DNA of 64,000 nucleotides from Sphingobium cloacae (GTDB lineage: Bacteria > Pseudomonadota > Alphaproteobacteria > Sphingomonadales > Sphingomonadaceae), in the NCBI RefSeq assembly GCF_002355855.1, contig NZ_AP017655.1, positions 1-64,000 of the forward strand. The letters run 5' to 3'. Shown piece by piece: positions 1 to 8,792 of this stretch. Position numbers and translations under genes: made by a program. Every line of letters begins with the position of its first letter. Positions within the stretch are counted from its first letter, which is position 1. The notes under the pieces are model-generated. The model ran no database searches and was not told where the DNA came from. It saw nothing but the letters and a program-made list of their open reading frames with translations.

Positions 1-1374
1 ATGGCGGGAGACGAGGCCCGTCTGGAGTCCGCCTGGACCGCGATCCGCGCGGGGTTGCGCCGCGACATCGGCGCCCGCCTGTTCGATCAATGGCTGAAAC
101 CCGCGCGGCTGGGCGACTATTGCCCCGATTCGCAGACTCTCGACCTGTTGTTCGCATCCGATTTCAGCGCGAATTTCGTGTCCGGCCAGTTCGGCGACCG
201 GCTGCGCATGGCATGGCGTTGCGCCCATGCCGGGGTGCGGGAAATCCGCCTGCTGCGCGCGCCGGATTCGCTCGGACCGCGCCTGCTCCAGATCGTGCAT
301 GATTCGAACGAGGCGCAAACCGCCGCGCTCGTGCCGGAGGAAAGCGCTCCGGTTTCCAATTTCCAGCCGCGCCACAGCTTCGACCAGTTCGTGACCGGCG
401 AATCCAATCGCTTCGCCTTCTCGGCGGCGCAGGCCATGGCGGCGGCGGAGCAGCCGCGCTTCACCCCGCTCTTCCTCCATGGCGGGACCGGGCAGGGCAA
501 GACGCACCTGCTCCACGCGGCGGCGGCGGCTTTCTCCGCCCATTCGCCGTCGGAGCCCGTGCTCTACATGTCCGCCGAGCGGTTCATGATGGAATTCGTG
601 AACGCGATGCGCGCCAATGAGACGATGGCGTTCAAGGCCCGCCTGCGCGCCGCGCGGCTGCTGCTGATCGACGACATCCAGTTCATCGCGGGCAAGGGAT
701 CGACGCAGGAGGAGTTCCTCCACACGATCAACGACCTGATCGACGCGGGCGCGCGCATCATCATCACCGCCGACCGCGCGCCGCAGATGCTGGACGGGAT
801 CGACCCGCGCATCCTTTCGCGGCTCGCGGGCGGTCTGGTCGCCGACATCCAGCCCGCCGATCTCGGCCTGCGCCTCGCCATATTGGAAGGCAAGCGCGCC
901 GTCGCGGGCGATCCGCCGGTGTCCGATGCGGTGATCGACTTCCTCGCCCGATCGATCCGCTCCAATGTCCGCGAACTGGAGGGCGCGTTCAACAAGCTGG
1001 TCGCCTATGGCCAGCTCACCGGCCGCTCCATCGACCTCGACTTCGCGCAGGGGATGCTGGCCGACGCCGTGCGCGCCAATGTCCGCCGCATCACGGTGGA
1101 CGAGATCCAGAAGGCCTGCGCCGCCCATTACCGGATCGACCCGGCGGAAATGCGGTCCAAGCGCCGCGCGCGCGCCGTGGCGCGGCCCCGTCAGGTCGCC
1201 ATGTATCTGGCGAAGAAGATGACGCCGCGCTCCCTGCCGGAAATCGGGCGCATCTTCGGCGGGCGCGACCACAGCACCGTCATCCACGCGGTACGGACCA
1301 TCGAGGATCTGCGCCAGAGCAATCCCGATATCGACGCGGACATACGCGCCCTGCAACGGCAGTTGGAAAGTTAA
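1..1374 (+). CDS. dnaA: Chromosomal replication initiator DnaA
   Basis: Initiator ATPase that binds DnaA boxes and opens the origin. The 457-residue product has the family architecture: an N-terminal helicase-loading domain, an AAA+ module with Walker A GGTGQGKTHLL near residues 161-171 and Walker B LLIDD near 221-225, and a C-terminal DNA-binding domain with the signature GGRDHSTVIHAVRTIE. The length is normal. The gene starts at base 1, so the upstream promoter lies outside the window. The 99 bp downstream show no DnaA-box cluster, so nothing here supports an origin beside the gene. Identification is secure. Confidence 0.98.
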   Translation: MAGDEARLESAWTAIRAGLRRDIGARLFDQWLKPARLGDYCPDSQTLDLLFASDFSANFVSGQFGDRLRMAWRCAHAGVREIRLLRAPDSLGPRLLQIVHDSNEAQTAALVPEESAPVSNFQPRHSFDQFVTGESNRFAFSAAQAMAAAEQPRFTPLFLHGGTGQGKTHLLHAAAAAFSAHSPSEPVLYMSAERFMMEFVNAMRANETMAFKARLRAARLLLIDDIQFIAGKGSTQEEFLHTINDLIDAGARIIITADRAPQMLDGIDPRILSRLAGGLVADIQPADLGLRLAILEGKRAVAGDPPVSDAVIDFLARSIRSNVRELEGAFNKLVAYGQLTGRSIDLDFAQGMLADAVRANVRRITVDEIQKACAAHYRIDPAEMRSKRRARAVARPRQVAMYLAKKMTPRSLPEIGRIFGGRDHSTVIHAVRTIEDLRQSNPDIDADIRALQRQLES

Positions 1375-1473
1375 AGGGGGGGAGGCGGAGCGGACGGGCC
1401 AGGTGCCCGGCCGCTCCGCCGTCGCGATCGGCGGCGGCGGGTCAGGCCCGCCGGAACGGAACGTCGATCTGTC

Positions 1474-2775
1474 CTAATCCTTTGCGAGCAGGCGGGCGCT
1501 GACCGTGGGCCAGTCGGCAATGTCCCACGCCCCCGGCGTTTCACGCGATACGATCTGGTCGCTGCCGAAGCAGCGGTTCAGGTCGACGACCTCCGCATTC
1601 ACGAAAGAGCGCGTCTGGAGCGAATAGAAGGGACGCACCCTGGGCAGGGTCAGGTCGTCGGGATTCTGATCCACCACGATGGCCAGCCGGTTATTGCGCA
1701 GCCGCACCAGCGATCCGATCGGATAGATGCCGACCGCCTGCTGGAACGCCGCGAAAATCTCCGGATCGTAGAGCATATTGGCTTGGTCGATGTCGATCAG
1801 GGCCTCGGCGGGGTCCCGTCCCTGTCGGTGGTTGCGGTCCGATGTCATGGCGTCATAGGTGTCGCAGATCGCGGCCATGCGGGAAAACAGGCTGATCTCC
1901 TTCCCCTTCAGCCCATGGGGATAGCCGCTGCCGTCCATGCGCTCATGATGATGCAGGCACACGTCCAGCACCGTTTCGGGCATTTCCCCGCCCAGGGTCA
2001 GGAATTCATGCACCAGCGTGGTGTGGCTTTTCACCACCTCCCATTCCTCCGCCGTCAAGGGCGCGCCCTTGTCCCATGTCTCCTGCGGCACATGGCCCAT
2101 GCCCACGTCCATCAGCAGCCCGGCCAGCCCGGCTTGCTGCACCTGGTCGGGGCCGAGCCGCAACTGCTGCGCCAGGCTGATCATCAGCGCGCAGACCGAC
2201 AGCGAGTGCAGGTAGAGATATTCGCTCATATTCTTGAGCCGCGTCACCGCCATGAAGGCATGGGGGTTGCGCTGCACCGAACTGGAAATCTCCTCGATCA
2301 TCGGTTGCAGCCGGTTGAGCTTGATCGCCTTGCCCAGCCGCGCATCGTCGAAGACCTTTCGCATCGCCCGGCTCGCCTTGCGCACCAGCTTGTTGCCGTG
2401 GACCATTTCCTCCGCAAGCGGCAGCCTGTCCTTGGACAGCGGATCGAAGGGTTGCGAAGCGCCCGGCGAACGGGGAGGGGCGCGGCGCGCGATCGTCACG
2501 CCCTGAGCGCTGGTGCGTCCGAAGAGGCGGGCGTTCACATCTTTTCCGGCCGGCTCGAACGAGCGGGGAGCGGGCGCTTCGCCGGTCGCCGGACCGGCGC
2601 CGCGCGCCATGTCGATCACCACCCATTCGACCTTGCTGGCCTTGAGTTCCTCGATCCGGTCGGGATCGTCCAGCAGCATCCGGCTGCGCCAGAAGGGATG
2701 GGAGAACCACGATCCTTCCATCTTGTGAAGGAACATGCCCAGTCTCACTTCATCCGTTCTGATCCGTTTCAACAT
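1474..2775 (-). CDS. HD-GYP domain protein with N-terminal DUF3391 and a degenerate HD dyad
   Basis: Family role: cyclic-di-GMP phosphodiesterase. The ATG at 2775 (MLKRIRTDEVRLGMF) gives 433 residues and matches the usual DUF3391 start, which binds ahead of the HD-GYP domain; longer upstream starts run into non-coding sequence. The C-terminal half keeps H190 and HHERMDGSGYP (about 276-286). The position that normally reads HDxGK reads MDVGM (222-226), so the first metal-binding His of the HD pair is replaced by Met and the Lys is also lost. It may be catalytically weak, use an altered metal site, or act as a c-di-GMP receptor. It is divergent from the cyclophilin gene across about 117 bp. Confidence 0.9.
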   Translation of the reverse strand: MLKRIRTDEVRLGMFLHKMEGSWFSHPFWRSRMLLDDPDRIEELKASKVEWVVIDMARGAGPATGEAPAPRSFEPAGKDVNARLFGRTSAQGVTIARRAPPRSPGASQPFDPLSKDRLPLAEEMVHGNKLVRKASRAMRKVFDDARLGKAIKLNRLQPMIEEISSSVQRNPHAFMAVTRLKNMSEYLYLHSLSVCALMISLAQQLRLGPDQVQQAGLAGLLMDVGMGHVPQETWDKGAPLTAEEWEVVKSHTTLVHEFLTLGGEMPETVLDVCLHHHERMDGSGYPHGLKGKEISLFSRMAAICDTYDAMTSDRNHRQGRDPAEALIDIDQANMLYDPEIFAAFQQAVGIYPIGSLVRLRNNRLAIVVDQNPDDLTLPRVRPFYSLQTRSFVNAEVVDLNRCFGSDQIVSRETPGAWDIADWPTVSARLLAKD

Positions 2776-2892
2776 GCGCGCTGGTCCCCCTTGCGATGCA
2801 TTTCGCCCGGCAACGCTTTCCAATCGGTAAAGAAATCGGGTCCGTACCGACGATGACAAGGGAGCGCCCCTTGGTTTAGGCTCGGCGGCGTC

Positions 2893-3492
2893 ATGATTCG
2901 CTGCCTCCTCCCGCTCCTCCTCGCCTGCCTCGCCGCCGCGCCCGTTGCCGCGCAGGAGGCTCCCGCCGACGTGCGCGTCGCGCTCGATACCAGTGCGGGC
3001 CGGATCGTGATCGCGGTGCATGCGGGGAAGGCGCCCGTCACCGCCGCCAATTTCCTGCGCTATGTCGATGAGAAGCGGCTCGACGGCACCGCCTTCTATC
3101 GCGGGGTCGGGGCGGCGGACTATGGCTTCGTGCAGGGCGGCGCGCAGAATGACCCCCGGCGCGTGCTCCCGCCCATCCGGCATGAGCCGACCACGCAGAC
3201 CGGCCTCGCCCATGACGATGGCGCGCTTTCCATGGCGCGCTACGAACCGGGGAGCGCCACCGGCGACTTCTTCATCGTACTGGGCCGGATGCCCACCATG
3301 GACGCCCATCCCGAAGCATCCGGCGACAATCAGGGCTTTGCCGTCTTCGCCCATGTGGTCGAGGGGATGGACGTGGTGAAGGCCATCCTTGCCGCGCCGA
3401 AATCGCCCAGCAGGGGGGAAGGCGTGATGAAGGGGCAGATGCTGGAGACGCCCGTCACCATCCTGACGGCGCGAAGGGCGCCATCGCCATGA
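2893..3492 (+). CDS. Periplasmic cyclophilin-type peptidyl-prolyl isomerase
   Basis: Catalyses cis-trans isomerisation of X-Pro bonds during folding of exported proteins. The 199-residue product begins with a clear Sec signal peptide (MIRCLLPLLLACLAAAPVAAQ, cleavage after AQA-like residues near 20). The cyclophilin fold follows, with TAFYRGV containing the active-site Arg and ALSMARYEPGSATGDFFIVLG forming the conserved core. The stop overlaps the start of the next gene by 4 bp (ATGA), indicating translational coupling. The family is certain; the exact orthology (PpiA-like) is inferred. Confidence 0.93.
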   Translation: MIRCLLPLLLACLAAAPVAAQEAPADVRVALDTSAGRIVIAVHAGKAPVTAANFLRYVDEKRLDGTAFYRGVGAADYGFVQGGAQNDPRRVLPPIRHEPTTQTGLAHDDGALSMARYEPGSATGDFFIVLGRMPTMDAHPEASGDNQGFAVFAHVVEGMDVVKAILAAPKSPSRGEGVMKGQMLETPVTILTARRAPSP

Positions 3493-3809
3493 GCGGGGCG
3501 CCCGACATGGCGATCACCGGGCCGCAGGCCAGGGCGGCCAGGATATTGGTGCAATGGCCCCGCGATCATGTCGCTAGGCTCGCGGAACTGGAAAGCGCGG
3601 CGCTTTCGGCTTTCGAAACGGGCGGGGGAGATCTCGACGCGCAGGCCCTGCTGCACCTGCGCAAGGCGCTGGAGGCAGGCGGCGCGGTCTTCCTGGCGGA
3701 GGATGAAGGCGGCGGAATAGGCGTCCGCCTCAAATTCACCGTCCGGGAAGCGCGGGCGATCGACCGGATGGAAAATGAAGGCGGCCCCCCCGGCAGCGAC
3801 GATGTGTGA
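3489..3809 (+). CDS. Small XRE/HTH-like protein
   Basis: A 106-residue product translationally coupled to the cyclophilin. The line ITGPQARAARILVQWPRDHVA resembles the helix-turn-helix opening of small XRE-family regulators, and LRKALEAGGAVFLAEDEGGGIGVRLK resembles their typical C-terminus (the ALEAxGVxFxxENGGGxGVRLK pattern). It is therefore probably a DNA-binding regulator or a derivative of one. The recognition helix region is poorly conserved by eye, so DNA binding is an inference. The operon partner gives no clue to a target. Confidence 0.6.
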   Translation: MSGAPDMAITGPQARAARILVQWPRDHVARLAELESAALSAFETGGGDLDAQALLHLRKALEAGGAVFLAEDEGGGIGVRLKFTVREARAIDRMENEGGPPGSDDV

Positions 3810-3885
3810 AGGTCCCGCGAATTTGCGGAAGCGGTGCGCTCCGATTTGAAAATGGCTGGTTTCGGGCAGGAACGGACATCCAATC

Positions 3886-3984
3886 TCCGTTCGGGCTGAG
3901 CGAAGTCGAAGCTCTCCACTGAGCGGAGCGAAGTGGCCTCCCTACGGTCGGCTGTGCCCTTCGACTTCGCTCAGGGCGAACGGA
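3886..3984. repeat. REP-like inverted repeat between convergent genes
   Basis: Arms of about 26-29 bp, at 3886-3912 and 3956-3984, both carry the core GAGCGAAGTCGAAG in opposite orientation and flank a 43-bp loop that itself contains gagcggagcgaag. The arms differ at about two internal positions. This Asp/Glu-codon-like GAGCGAAGTCGAAG palindrome is a repeat style often seen in intergenic sphingomonad DNA. It lies between the convergent HTH gene and rmuC, where it could also act as a bidirectional terminator. Confidence 0.7.
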
Positions 3985-4036
3985 GTTCGGAAAGCAGACT
4001 GTCCGCTAACCACCCGGAACCGGTCATAGCCCTCAA

Positions 4037-5491
4037 TTATTCCGCCGCGTCCGGCAATGCGCGGACGCTTTCCTCCGCCTGCGAATCGCGGACCAGCGCT
4101 TCGAGCGGCTCCACGGCGTCGATCTCCCTGCCGCCCGTTTCCACGTCCAGATCGCGGAACCGCCGTCCTGCCGGAAGCACGCTGCGGTCGAAGCTGCCGA
4201 CGAACTTGTTGTAATTGTCCACCGCGCTGGTGAGGCCGGAGCCGACGCGCTTCAGATGTCCCGCCGCGACCGCCAGCCGCTCGTAAAGCTCCTTGCCCAA
4301 TTGCCCGACCTGCCGCGCCTGATCCTGCATCCGCGCCTGCCGCCAATGGCCCGCCAGCGTGCGCGCCAGCGGCAGGAAGGTCGCGGGGCCGCAGATGATG
4401 ACGCGGTTCTTGGCCGCGCGCTCCCACAATTCCATGTCCGCTTCCAGCGCGGCGGTGACGAAATTGTCGCCCGGCACATACATGATGACGAAATCGGGCG
4501 CCTTGTCGAACTGCTCCCAATAGGCCTTGCGCCCCAGCGCGTCGGCATGGGTCCGCACCGCCCGCGCATGGTCGCTCATATAGCGGTCGCGCGCCGCCGG
4601 ATCGACCTGCTCCACCGCGTTCAGATAGGCCTCCAGCGAGCATTTCACATCGACCACCAACTGCTGGTCGCCCGGCAGGCGGATGACGAAATCCGGGCGC
4701 AGCCGCCCTTCCTCCACCGCGACCGACACTTCCTCGCGGAAATCGACGAAGGGCGACAGCCCCGCCGTCTCGATCAGGTTCTTGAACTGCTGCTCGCCCC
4801 AGCGCCCGCGCGTCTTGGGCGCGGCGCGCAGGGCGTTGACCAGCTTTGCCGTCTCCTCGCGGACCTGTCCCTGGCCCAGCTGCACCTGCTGCACCGCCTC
4901 GCGCAGTTCGGCATAGCTGCCCACGCGCTCCTTCTCGACCCGCGCCAGCCCTTCCTCATAGCGTTTGAGCGTGGTTTCGACCGGGTTGAGCAGCGTCTTC
5001 AACTGCGCCTCGCTCTTCTCATGCGCCTGCGCCAGCCGCTGATCGGCGCGCTCCAGGAACTGGCTCTGCGCCTGATGCAGCAGCTTGCCGCCGATCTCGC
5101 TGAACTGCGCGGAAAGCTGTTCCTTCGCTTCCTTCAGCGCCGCGATTTGCGCCTCGAAGGCTTCGGCCCGCGCCTGCGCGTCGGATCGCAGCGCCGCCAG
5201 CTCCCGCGCCGTTTCCTCCCGCGCCGCCCGCTCGGCGTCGAGCCGCTGCGTCAGGGCCGCCGCCTCCGCCGCCCGCTCGGCATCCCGGCGCTCGAAAGCC
5301 GCCACGCGCTCCTGCGCTCCGGCCAGCTCGGCGATGGCGCCGTTGCGCTGCTGATGCGCCGCCTCCAGCTTCGCCGCCAGCGCATCCCGCTCCGCGCCCA
5401 GAGCCGCCGCCGCCTTGCCGCGCAGCAGCCAGCCCACGCCCAGCCCGGCCAGCAAAGCGATCACGGCAATCAATATCGGCAGGCTGTCCAT
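4037..5491 (-). CDS. rmuC: RmuC family protein
   Basis: Putative nuclease-like protein linked to limiting recombination at inverted repeats. The 484-residue product has one N-terminal membrane segment (about residues 5-25, LPILIAVIALLAGLGVGWLL), a long Ala/Glu/Arg-rich coiled coil to about 200, and then the conserved RmuC core. Core motifs include RGRWGEQQFKNLIE and LPGDQQLVVDVKCSLEAY, which carries a restriction-endonuclease-like catalytic pattern, followed by FVIMYVPGDNFVTAAL. It is followed 31 bp away by the aminotransferase gene on the same strand. Length and motifs are normal. Confidence 0.95.
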   Translation of the reverse strand: MDSLPILIAVIALLAGLGVGWLLRGKAAAALGAERDALAAKLEAAHQQRNGAIAELAGAQERVAAFERRDAERAAEAAALTQRLDAERAAREETARELAALRSDAQARAEAFEAQIAALKEAKEQLSAQFSEIGGKLLHQAQSQFLERADQRLAQAHEKSEAQLKTLLNPVETTLKRYEEGLARVEKERVGSYAELREAVQQVQLGQGQVREETAKLVNALRAAPKTRGRWGEQQFKNLIETAGLSPFVDFREEVSVAVEEGRLRPDFVIRLPGDQQLVVDVKCSLEAYLNAVEQVDPAARDRYMSDHARAVRTHADALGRKAYWEQFDKAPDFVIMYVPGDNFVTAALEADMELWERAAKNRVIICGPATFLPLARTLAGHWRQARMQDQARQVGQLGKELYERLAVAAGHLKRVGSGLTSAVDNYNKFVGSFDRSVLPAGRRFRDLDVETGGREIDAVEPLEALVRDSQAEESVRALPDAAE

Positions 5492-5522
5492 CGGCTTTCC
5501 TCAAAAGGAACGAAAGGAGAAC

Positions 5523-6722
5523 CTAGCGGGCCGCTCCGCTCTCCGCAAGCAGGCTTTGGCGAAAGCGGGCCAGCCGGTCCACCGCCGCGTCGATCACCCC
5601 GTCCGCCTTGGAGAAGCAGAGCCGCACCAGGGTCGTCACCACGCCGTCGGGATAGAAGGCGGAGACCGGGATCGCCGCGACCCCCGCTTCCTCGACGATC
5701 CGCTCGCAGAAGGTCACGTCATCCATGTCGATGCCCGAAGCAGGCAGGTCGATCGAAAGGAACCATGTCGCCGCGCTCGGCTGCACCGCATAGCCCGCCG
5801 CTTCCAGTCCTTCGGCGAGGCGATCGCGCGACGCCTGATAGTCCGACCGCATCTGCGCGAACCATTGATCCGGCTTGTCCAGCCCCTCGGCCACCGCCCA
5901 TTGCAGGTTGGGCGCGGTGGTGAAGGTCAGGAACTGGTGCGCCCGTCCCACCAGGTCCGCCAGCGCGGGCGCGGCGCACATCCAGCCGACCTTCCAGCCG
6001 GTGACGGAGAAGATCTTCCCCGCCGACCCGATCTTGACCGTGCGCTCCCGCATGCCCGGAAAGGCCATCAGCGGCCGATGCCCCACGCCGTCGAAGGTCA
6101 CATGCTCCCACACCTCGTCGCAGATCGCGATCAGGTCGCGCTCGACGCAGAAGCGCGCGATCAGCGCCAGTTCCTCGTCCCGCATCACGACCGCGGTGGG
6201 GTTGGTCGGGTTGTTGAGCAGGATGAGGCGCGTGCGCCCGCTCGCCGCCGCCGCCAGCGCTTGCGCCGTGATCCGCCATTCCGGCGGGGTCAGCGTCACC
6301 ACCTTCGCCACGCCGCCCGCCCGCTCGATCAGCGGCACATAGGCGTCGTAGAGCGGGGCCAGCACGATCACCTCGTCGCCCGGCGTCACCAGCGCCATCA
6401 GGCTCGCCGCCAGAGCCTCGGTCGCGCCGGAGGTGACGATCACTTCCTCCGGGATCAGGTCCAGCCCCTGATGCCGCGCATAATGCGCCGCGACGGCGGA
6501 GCGCAGTTCGGGAAGGCCCGCCATCGGCGGATATTGGTTGGACTTGGTGAACAGCGCGTCCGCCGCCGCCTCCAGCACCTCATGCGGCCCCGGCCCGTCG
6601 GGAAAGCCCTGTCCCAGATTGATCGCGCCCAGTTCGCGCGCGCGGCTCGACATCTTCTCGAAAATGGTGGTCGGCATGTTCCGGAACAGGGGGTGGCCGA
6701 CGGGGTGCGAAGTCTCTGTCAT
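5523..6722 (-). CDS. PLP-dependent class I/II aminotransferase
   Basis: A 399-residue fold-type I aminotransferase. The PLP site is SAGKIFSVTGWKVGW, with the Schiff-base Lys in SAGK. NNPTNPTAVVM and CDEVWEHVTFDG are the substrate and cofactor loops, and INLGQGFPDGPGP is the N-terminal lid. This motif set fits the methionine/kynurenine/glutamine-type aminotransferase group (YbdL-like). The exact substrate cannot be read from sequence. It may be cotranscribed with rmuC, since it lies 31 bp upstream of it in the same orientation. Confidence 0.92.
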   Translation of the reverse strand: MTETSHPVGHPLFRNMPTTIFEKMSSRARELGAINLGQGFPDGPGPHEVLEAAADALFTKSNQYPPMAGLPELRSAVAAHYARHQGLDLIPEEVIVTSGATEALAASLMALVTPGDEVIVLAPLYDAYVPLIERAGGVAKVVTLTPPEWRITAQALAAAASGRTRLILLNNPTNPTAVVMRDEELALIARFCVERDLIAICDEVWEHVTFDGVGHRPLMAFPGMRERTVKIGSAGKIFSVTGWKVGWMCAAPALADLVGRAHQFLTFTTAPNLQWAVAEGLDKPDQWFAQMRSDYQASRDRLAEGLEAAGYAVQPSAATWFLSIDLPASGIDMDDVTFCERIVEEAGVAAIPVSAFYPDGVVTTLVRLCFSKADGVIDAAVDRLARFRQSLLAESGAAR

Positions 6723-6777
6723 GCTGCGGGACTAGGCGTTTCGGCGGGAAAGATACAGCCCGATGGCTCCGCGAGGA

Positions 6778-7034
6778 TCAACCCATCGGGCGGGATCGCC
6801 ACGCGCCATCCTTGTCCCGCGCCAGACGCCAGCGATGCGGTTCGATGTCGGTGCCTTTCGCCGTCCGGTAAGCGGGAAGGACGAGGATCATATCCTCTCC
6901 CTCCTCCCGCCATTCGGCCATCACCGTCACGCCATCGCCGAATTCGACCAGACAGCCCGACCCCCGCCGCCTTCCTCCTCCACCTTGACACGACCGCCGG
7001 GAAAGGCATGGCTATGGGTGAAAATGATGTGCAT
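6778..7034 (-). pseudogene. Small conserved-looking gene with a frameshift in a G run
   Basis: Reading leftward, an ATG at 7034 preceded by AAGGCGGA encodes MHIIFTHSHAFPGGRVKVEE and then GGG. A one-base change at the five-C run 6961-6965 on the plus strand (five G on the coding strand) moves it into another frame. That frame continues as CLVEFGDGVTVMAEWREEG and RTAKGTDIEPHRWRLARDK to a TGA at 6778. One extra G would join the two frames as GGGGSGCLVEF. This is either a real null mutation or a homopolymer sequencing error. The function is unknown; the product would be about 86 residues. Confidence 0.55.
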
Positions 7035-7309
7035 GCGTTCCGCCTTGTTTCGACTCTGGATGACCCTTCCGGGCCGGGAAGAGATTCGAGAAACGCGCGA
7101 CGGCTGGAATATATGCTCCATCGTCCATTTTTCCGCCGAGCGCGCCCAAGGGTGCTGCCGTTTTTCAGCCTAGGAAGCGACGCTTCCCCGAAAAGGCCCC
7201 ACACTTATTCAAGCGCCTTATGGTATAACAAATTGAAAAACAAAGAGAAAAAATATTCTTCAGAGATCATGTGTCGTTGTACCTACCGTCAAAACGCTAT
7301 TCCTTTTGA

Positions 7310-7918
7310 AATTCCGGCGTCGAGTCCGCATTCAACGAGGCGTATATTGGGGTCGGGCGCGTCCATGATGCCCGTGAGGCGGGCAAGACCAACCCGGCAT
7401 GGACGGCCGACAACGCTCTTATCGAAACGCAGAACTTCGCGGACAAGATGACCGCGAACCTCGCCAAGCGCTTCGACAGTGCCACCGCTGGCCTGACCCG
7501 TGTGATTGAAGGGCTGGAACGCGACCTGTCCCAGCCCATCGAAGGGCGGGGCGTCGGTGCGATGGCGGGCGAGATCAGGGCGCATGTGAAGGCACTGGAT
7601 GAGGGTGCGCGCATGGGGTTCATTCAGAAGGCCATTGAAGCGGGCGACGATAGGACATGCGGGGCCGTGTTGGGCGGCGTTCCCTACCTCTCCGGCATCA
7701 CGCCGCAGATGCAGGAAATCTTGCTCCGTCTGTATCACGAAAAGTCGAACCCCCGCGCCGCGAAGCAACTGCGAGCGGCGAAGGCGGGTCTTGAACTGCT
7801 CGGTGATCGCGGTCCCCTCATCTTCAAGGAGATGGAAAAGGCGGTCGGGGCGAAACAAGCAAAAGTGCAGCAACTTCGTGCAGCAAAGGCGGCGGCTGAA
7901 AAGTCGTTTGTCGTCTGA
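7310..7918 (+). pseudogene. 5'-truncated phage-associated protein of unknown function
   Basis: The frame is open from a TGA at 7307 and reads as good protein well before its first ATG at 7448 (for example AYIGVGRVHDAREAGK), so the natural N-terminus is missing. From the ATG it encodes 156 residues, helical and charged, ending KAAAEKSFVV. It precedes a DUF5681 gene by 31 bp, which suggests a prophage or phage-like operon remnant. I do not recognise the family. The stretch 7035-7309 upstream is A+T-rich and holds no gene I can support; it probably contains the junction with the chromosome. Confidence 0.5.
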
Positions 7919-7949
7919 CTTGTTCTAAACAATCCGGGATTCAGTTCAG

Positions 7950-8459
7950 ATGGACCGCCATATCGCACCTTGGGAGCAGGGGTTCCAGACCGTCACCGCT
8001 CCGCCGCCCGCACCGCCAATCCCGAAACCGCCCCCAGCCCCGCCCGGCAACCCGGCATGGACAAAGGGTGTGAGCGGCAATCCTGCCGGTCGCCCGCCCG
8101 GTCGTCCAGATCGGCGCTTGCTCGCCACGCAACAGATGCTCGACGAGATGCGGAACATCGTTGCCGTGCTGGTCGGCAAGGCGCTTGAGGGCGACACGAA
8201 CGCGGCGAGCATCGTTCTCGCAAAATGCCTGCCGAGCATCAAGGCGCAGGCCGAGAAGGTGAACTTCGAGTTCGATGCGACCGCCCCGATCAGCGAACAG
8301 GTCGCCCAGGTGTTGGACGCGGTTGCCGCTGGCGCGGTCGCGCCCGATGTGGGGCGGCTCATCATCGACAGCATCAAATCGCTCGCGGACGTGCGCGCCA
8401 GCGAGGAACTGGAAGCGCGGATTGCCGCTCTTGAGGAGGTGCGTGATGCCTCTCGCTAA
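7950..8459 (+). CDS. DUF5681 domain protein (phage-associated)
   Basis: A 169-residue product with a Pro-rich N-terminus followed by NPAWTKGVSGNPAGRPPGR, the hallmark of the DUF5681 family found beside phage terminase genes. The C-terminal part is helical (ISEQVAQVLDAVAAGAVAPD...) as in small-terminase-like proteins. Its position after another truncated phage-like gene and before a broken one marks the area as a prophage remnant. The molecular role is inferred only. Confidence 0.75.
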   Translation: MDRHIAPWEQGFQTVTAPPPAPPIPKPPPAPPGNPAWTKGVSGNPAGRPPGRPDRRLLATQQMLDEMRNIVAVLVGKALEGDTNAASIVLAKCLPSIKAQAEKVNFEFDATAPISEQVAQVLDAVAAGAVAPDVGRLIIDSIKSLADVRASEELEARIAALEEVRDASR

Positions 8460-8539
8460 TTTGGAATTATTTGCACTTCGGTTGCGAAAGTCGGCGATGC
8501 GACCGGCTTCCGCACAGATTGACCCATAGGGAGACCGGC

Positions 8540-8790
8540 ATGACTGACTATCGAAGCTGGCGCGCTGTTCACCGTGCCATGTGTCCGGAACCGGGACCGC
8601 TTGACCTGTTCCTTATCACCCTCATCAACGGCAGGCGTGCCAGTATCCAGCACGCGGCGCTGGCGCACGGCTGCGGAGCAGCTTGCGGCGCAGGAGGGCG
8701 TCAGTGTCAAGGTGCTGCCCATGTCGGGCATTGAGATGATGAACTTCCTCGGTATCGAACCGGAGCCATCGCAGCCCATTGCCAGGATCG
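8540..8790 (+). pseudogene. Broken phage-associated gene fragment
   Basis: An ATG at 8540 with a GGGAG site encodes MTDYRSWRAVHRAMCPEP and continues DLFLITLING. The same frame then degenerates, while a second frame reads naturally as AEQLAAQEGVSVKVLPMSG followed by IEMMNFLGIEPEPSQP to about 8788. An indel around 8640-8660 best explains this. Beyond about 8790 the sequence becomes an antiparallel helicase fragment, so the 3' end is also lost. Family unknown. Confidence 0.5.
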
Positions 8791-8792
8791 TC

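Noticed and set aside
1375..1473. Possible replication origin after dnaA
   Set aside because: No DnaA-box cluster or A+T-rich unwinding segment visible in this short GC-rich gap.
4256..5923. 555-codon open frame on the plus strand opposite rmuC and the aminotransferase
   Set aside because: It is a mirror frame of high-GC genes: very rich in Arg, Leu, Gln, Pro and His, no motif, while the minus-strand genes have full conserved domains.
5415..7451. 678-codon plus-strand open frame
   Set aside because: Antisense shadow of the aminotransferase extended into intergenic DNA; composition is not protein-like.
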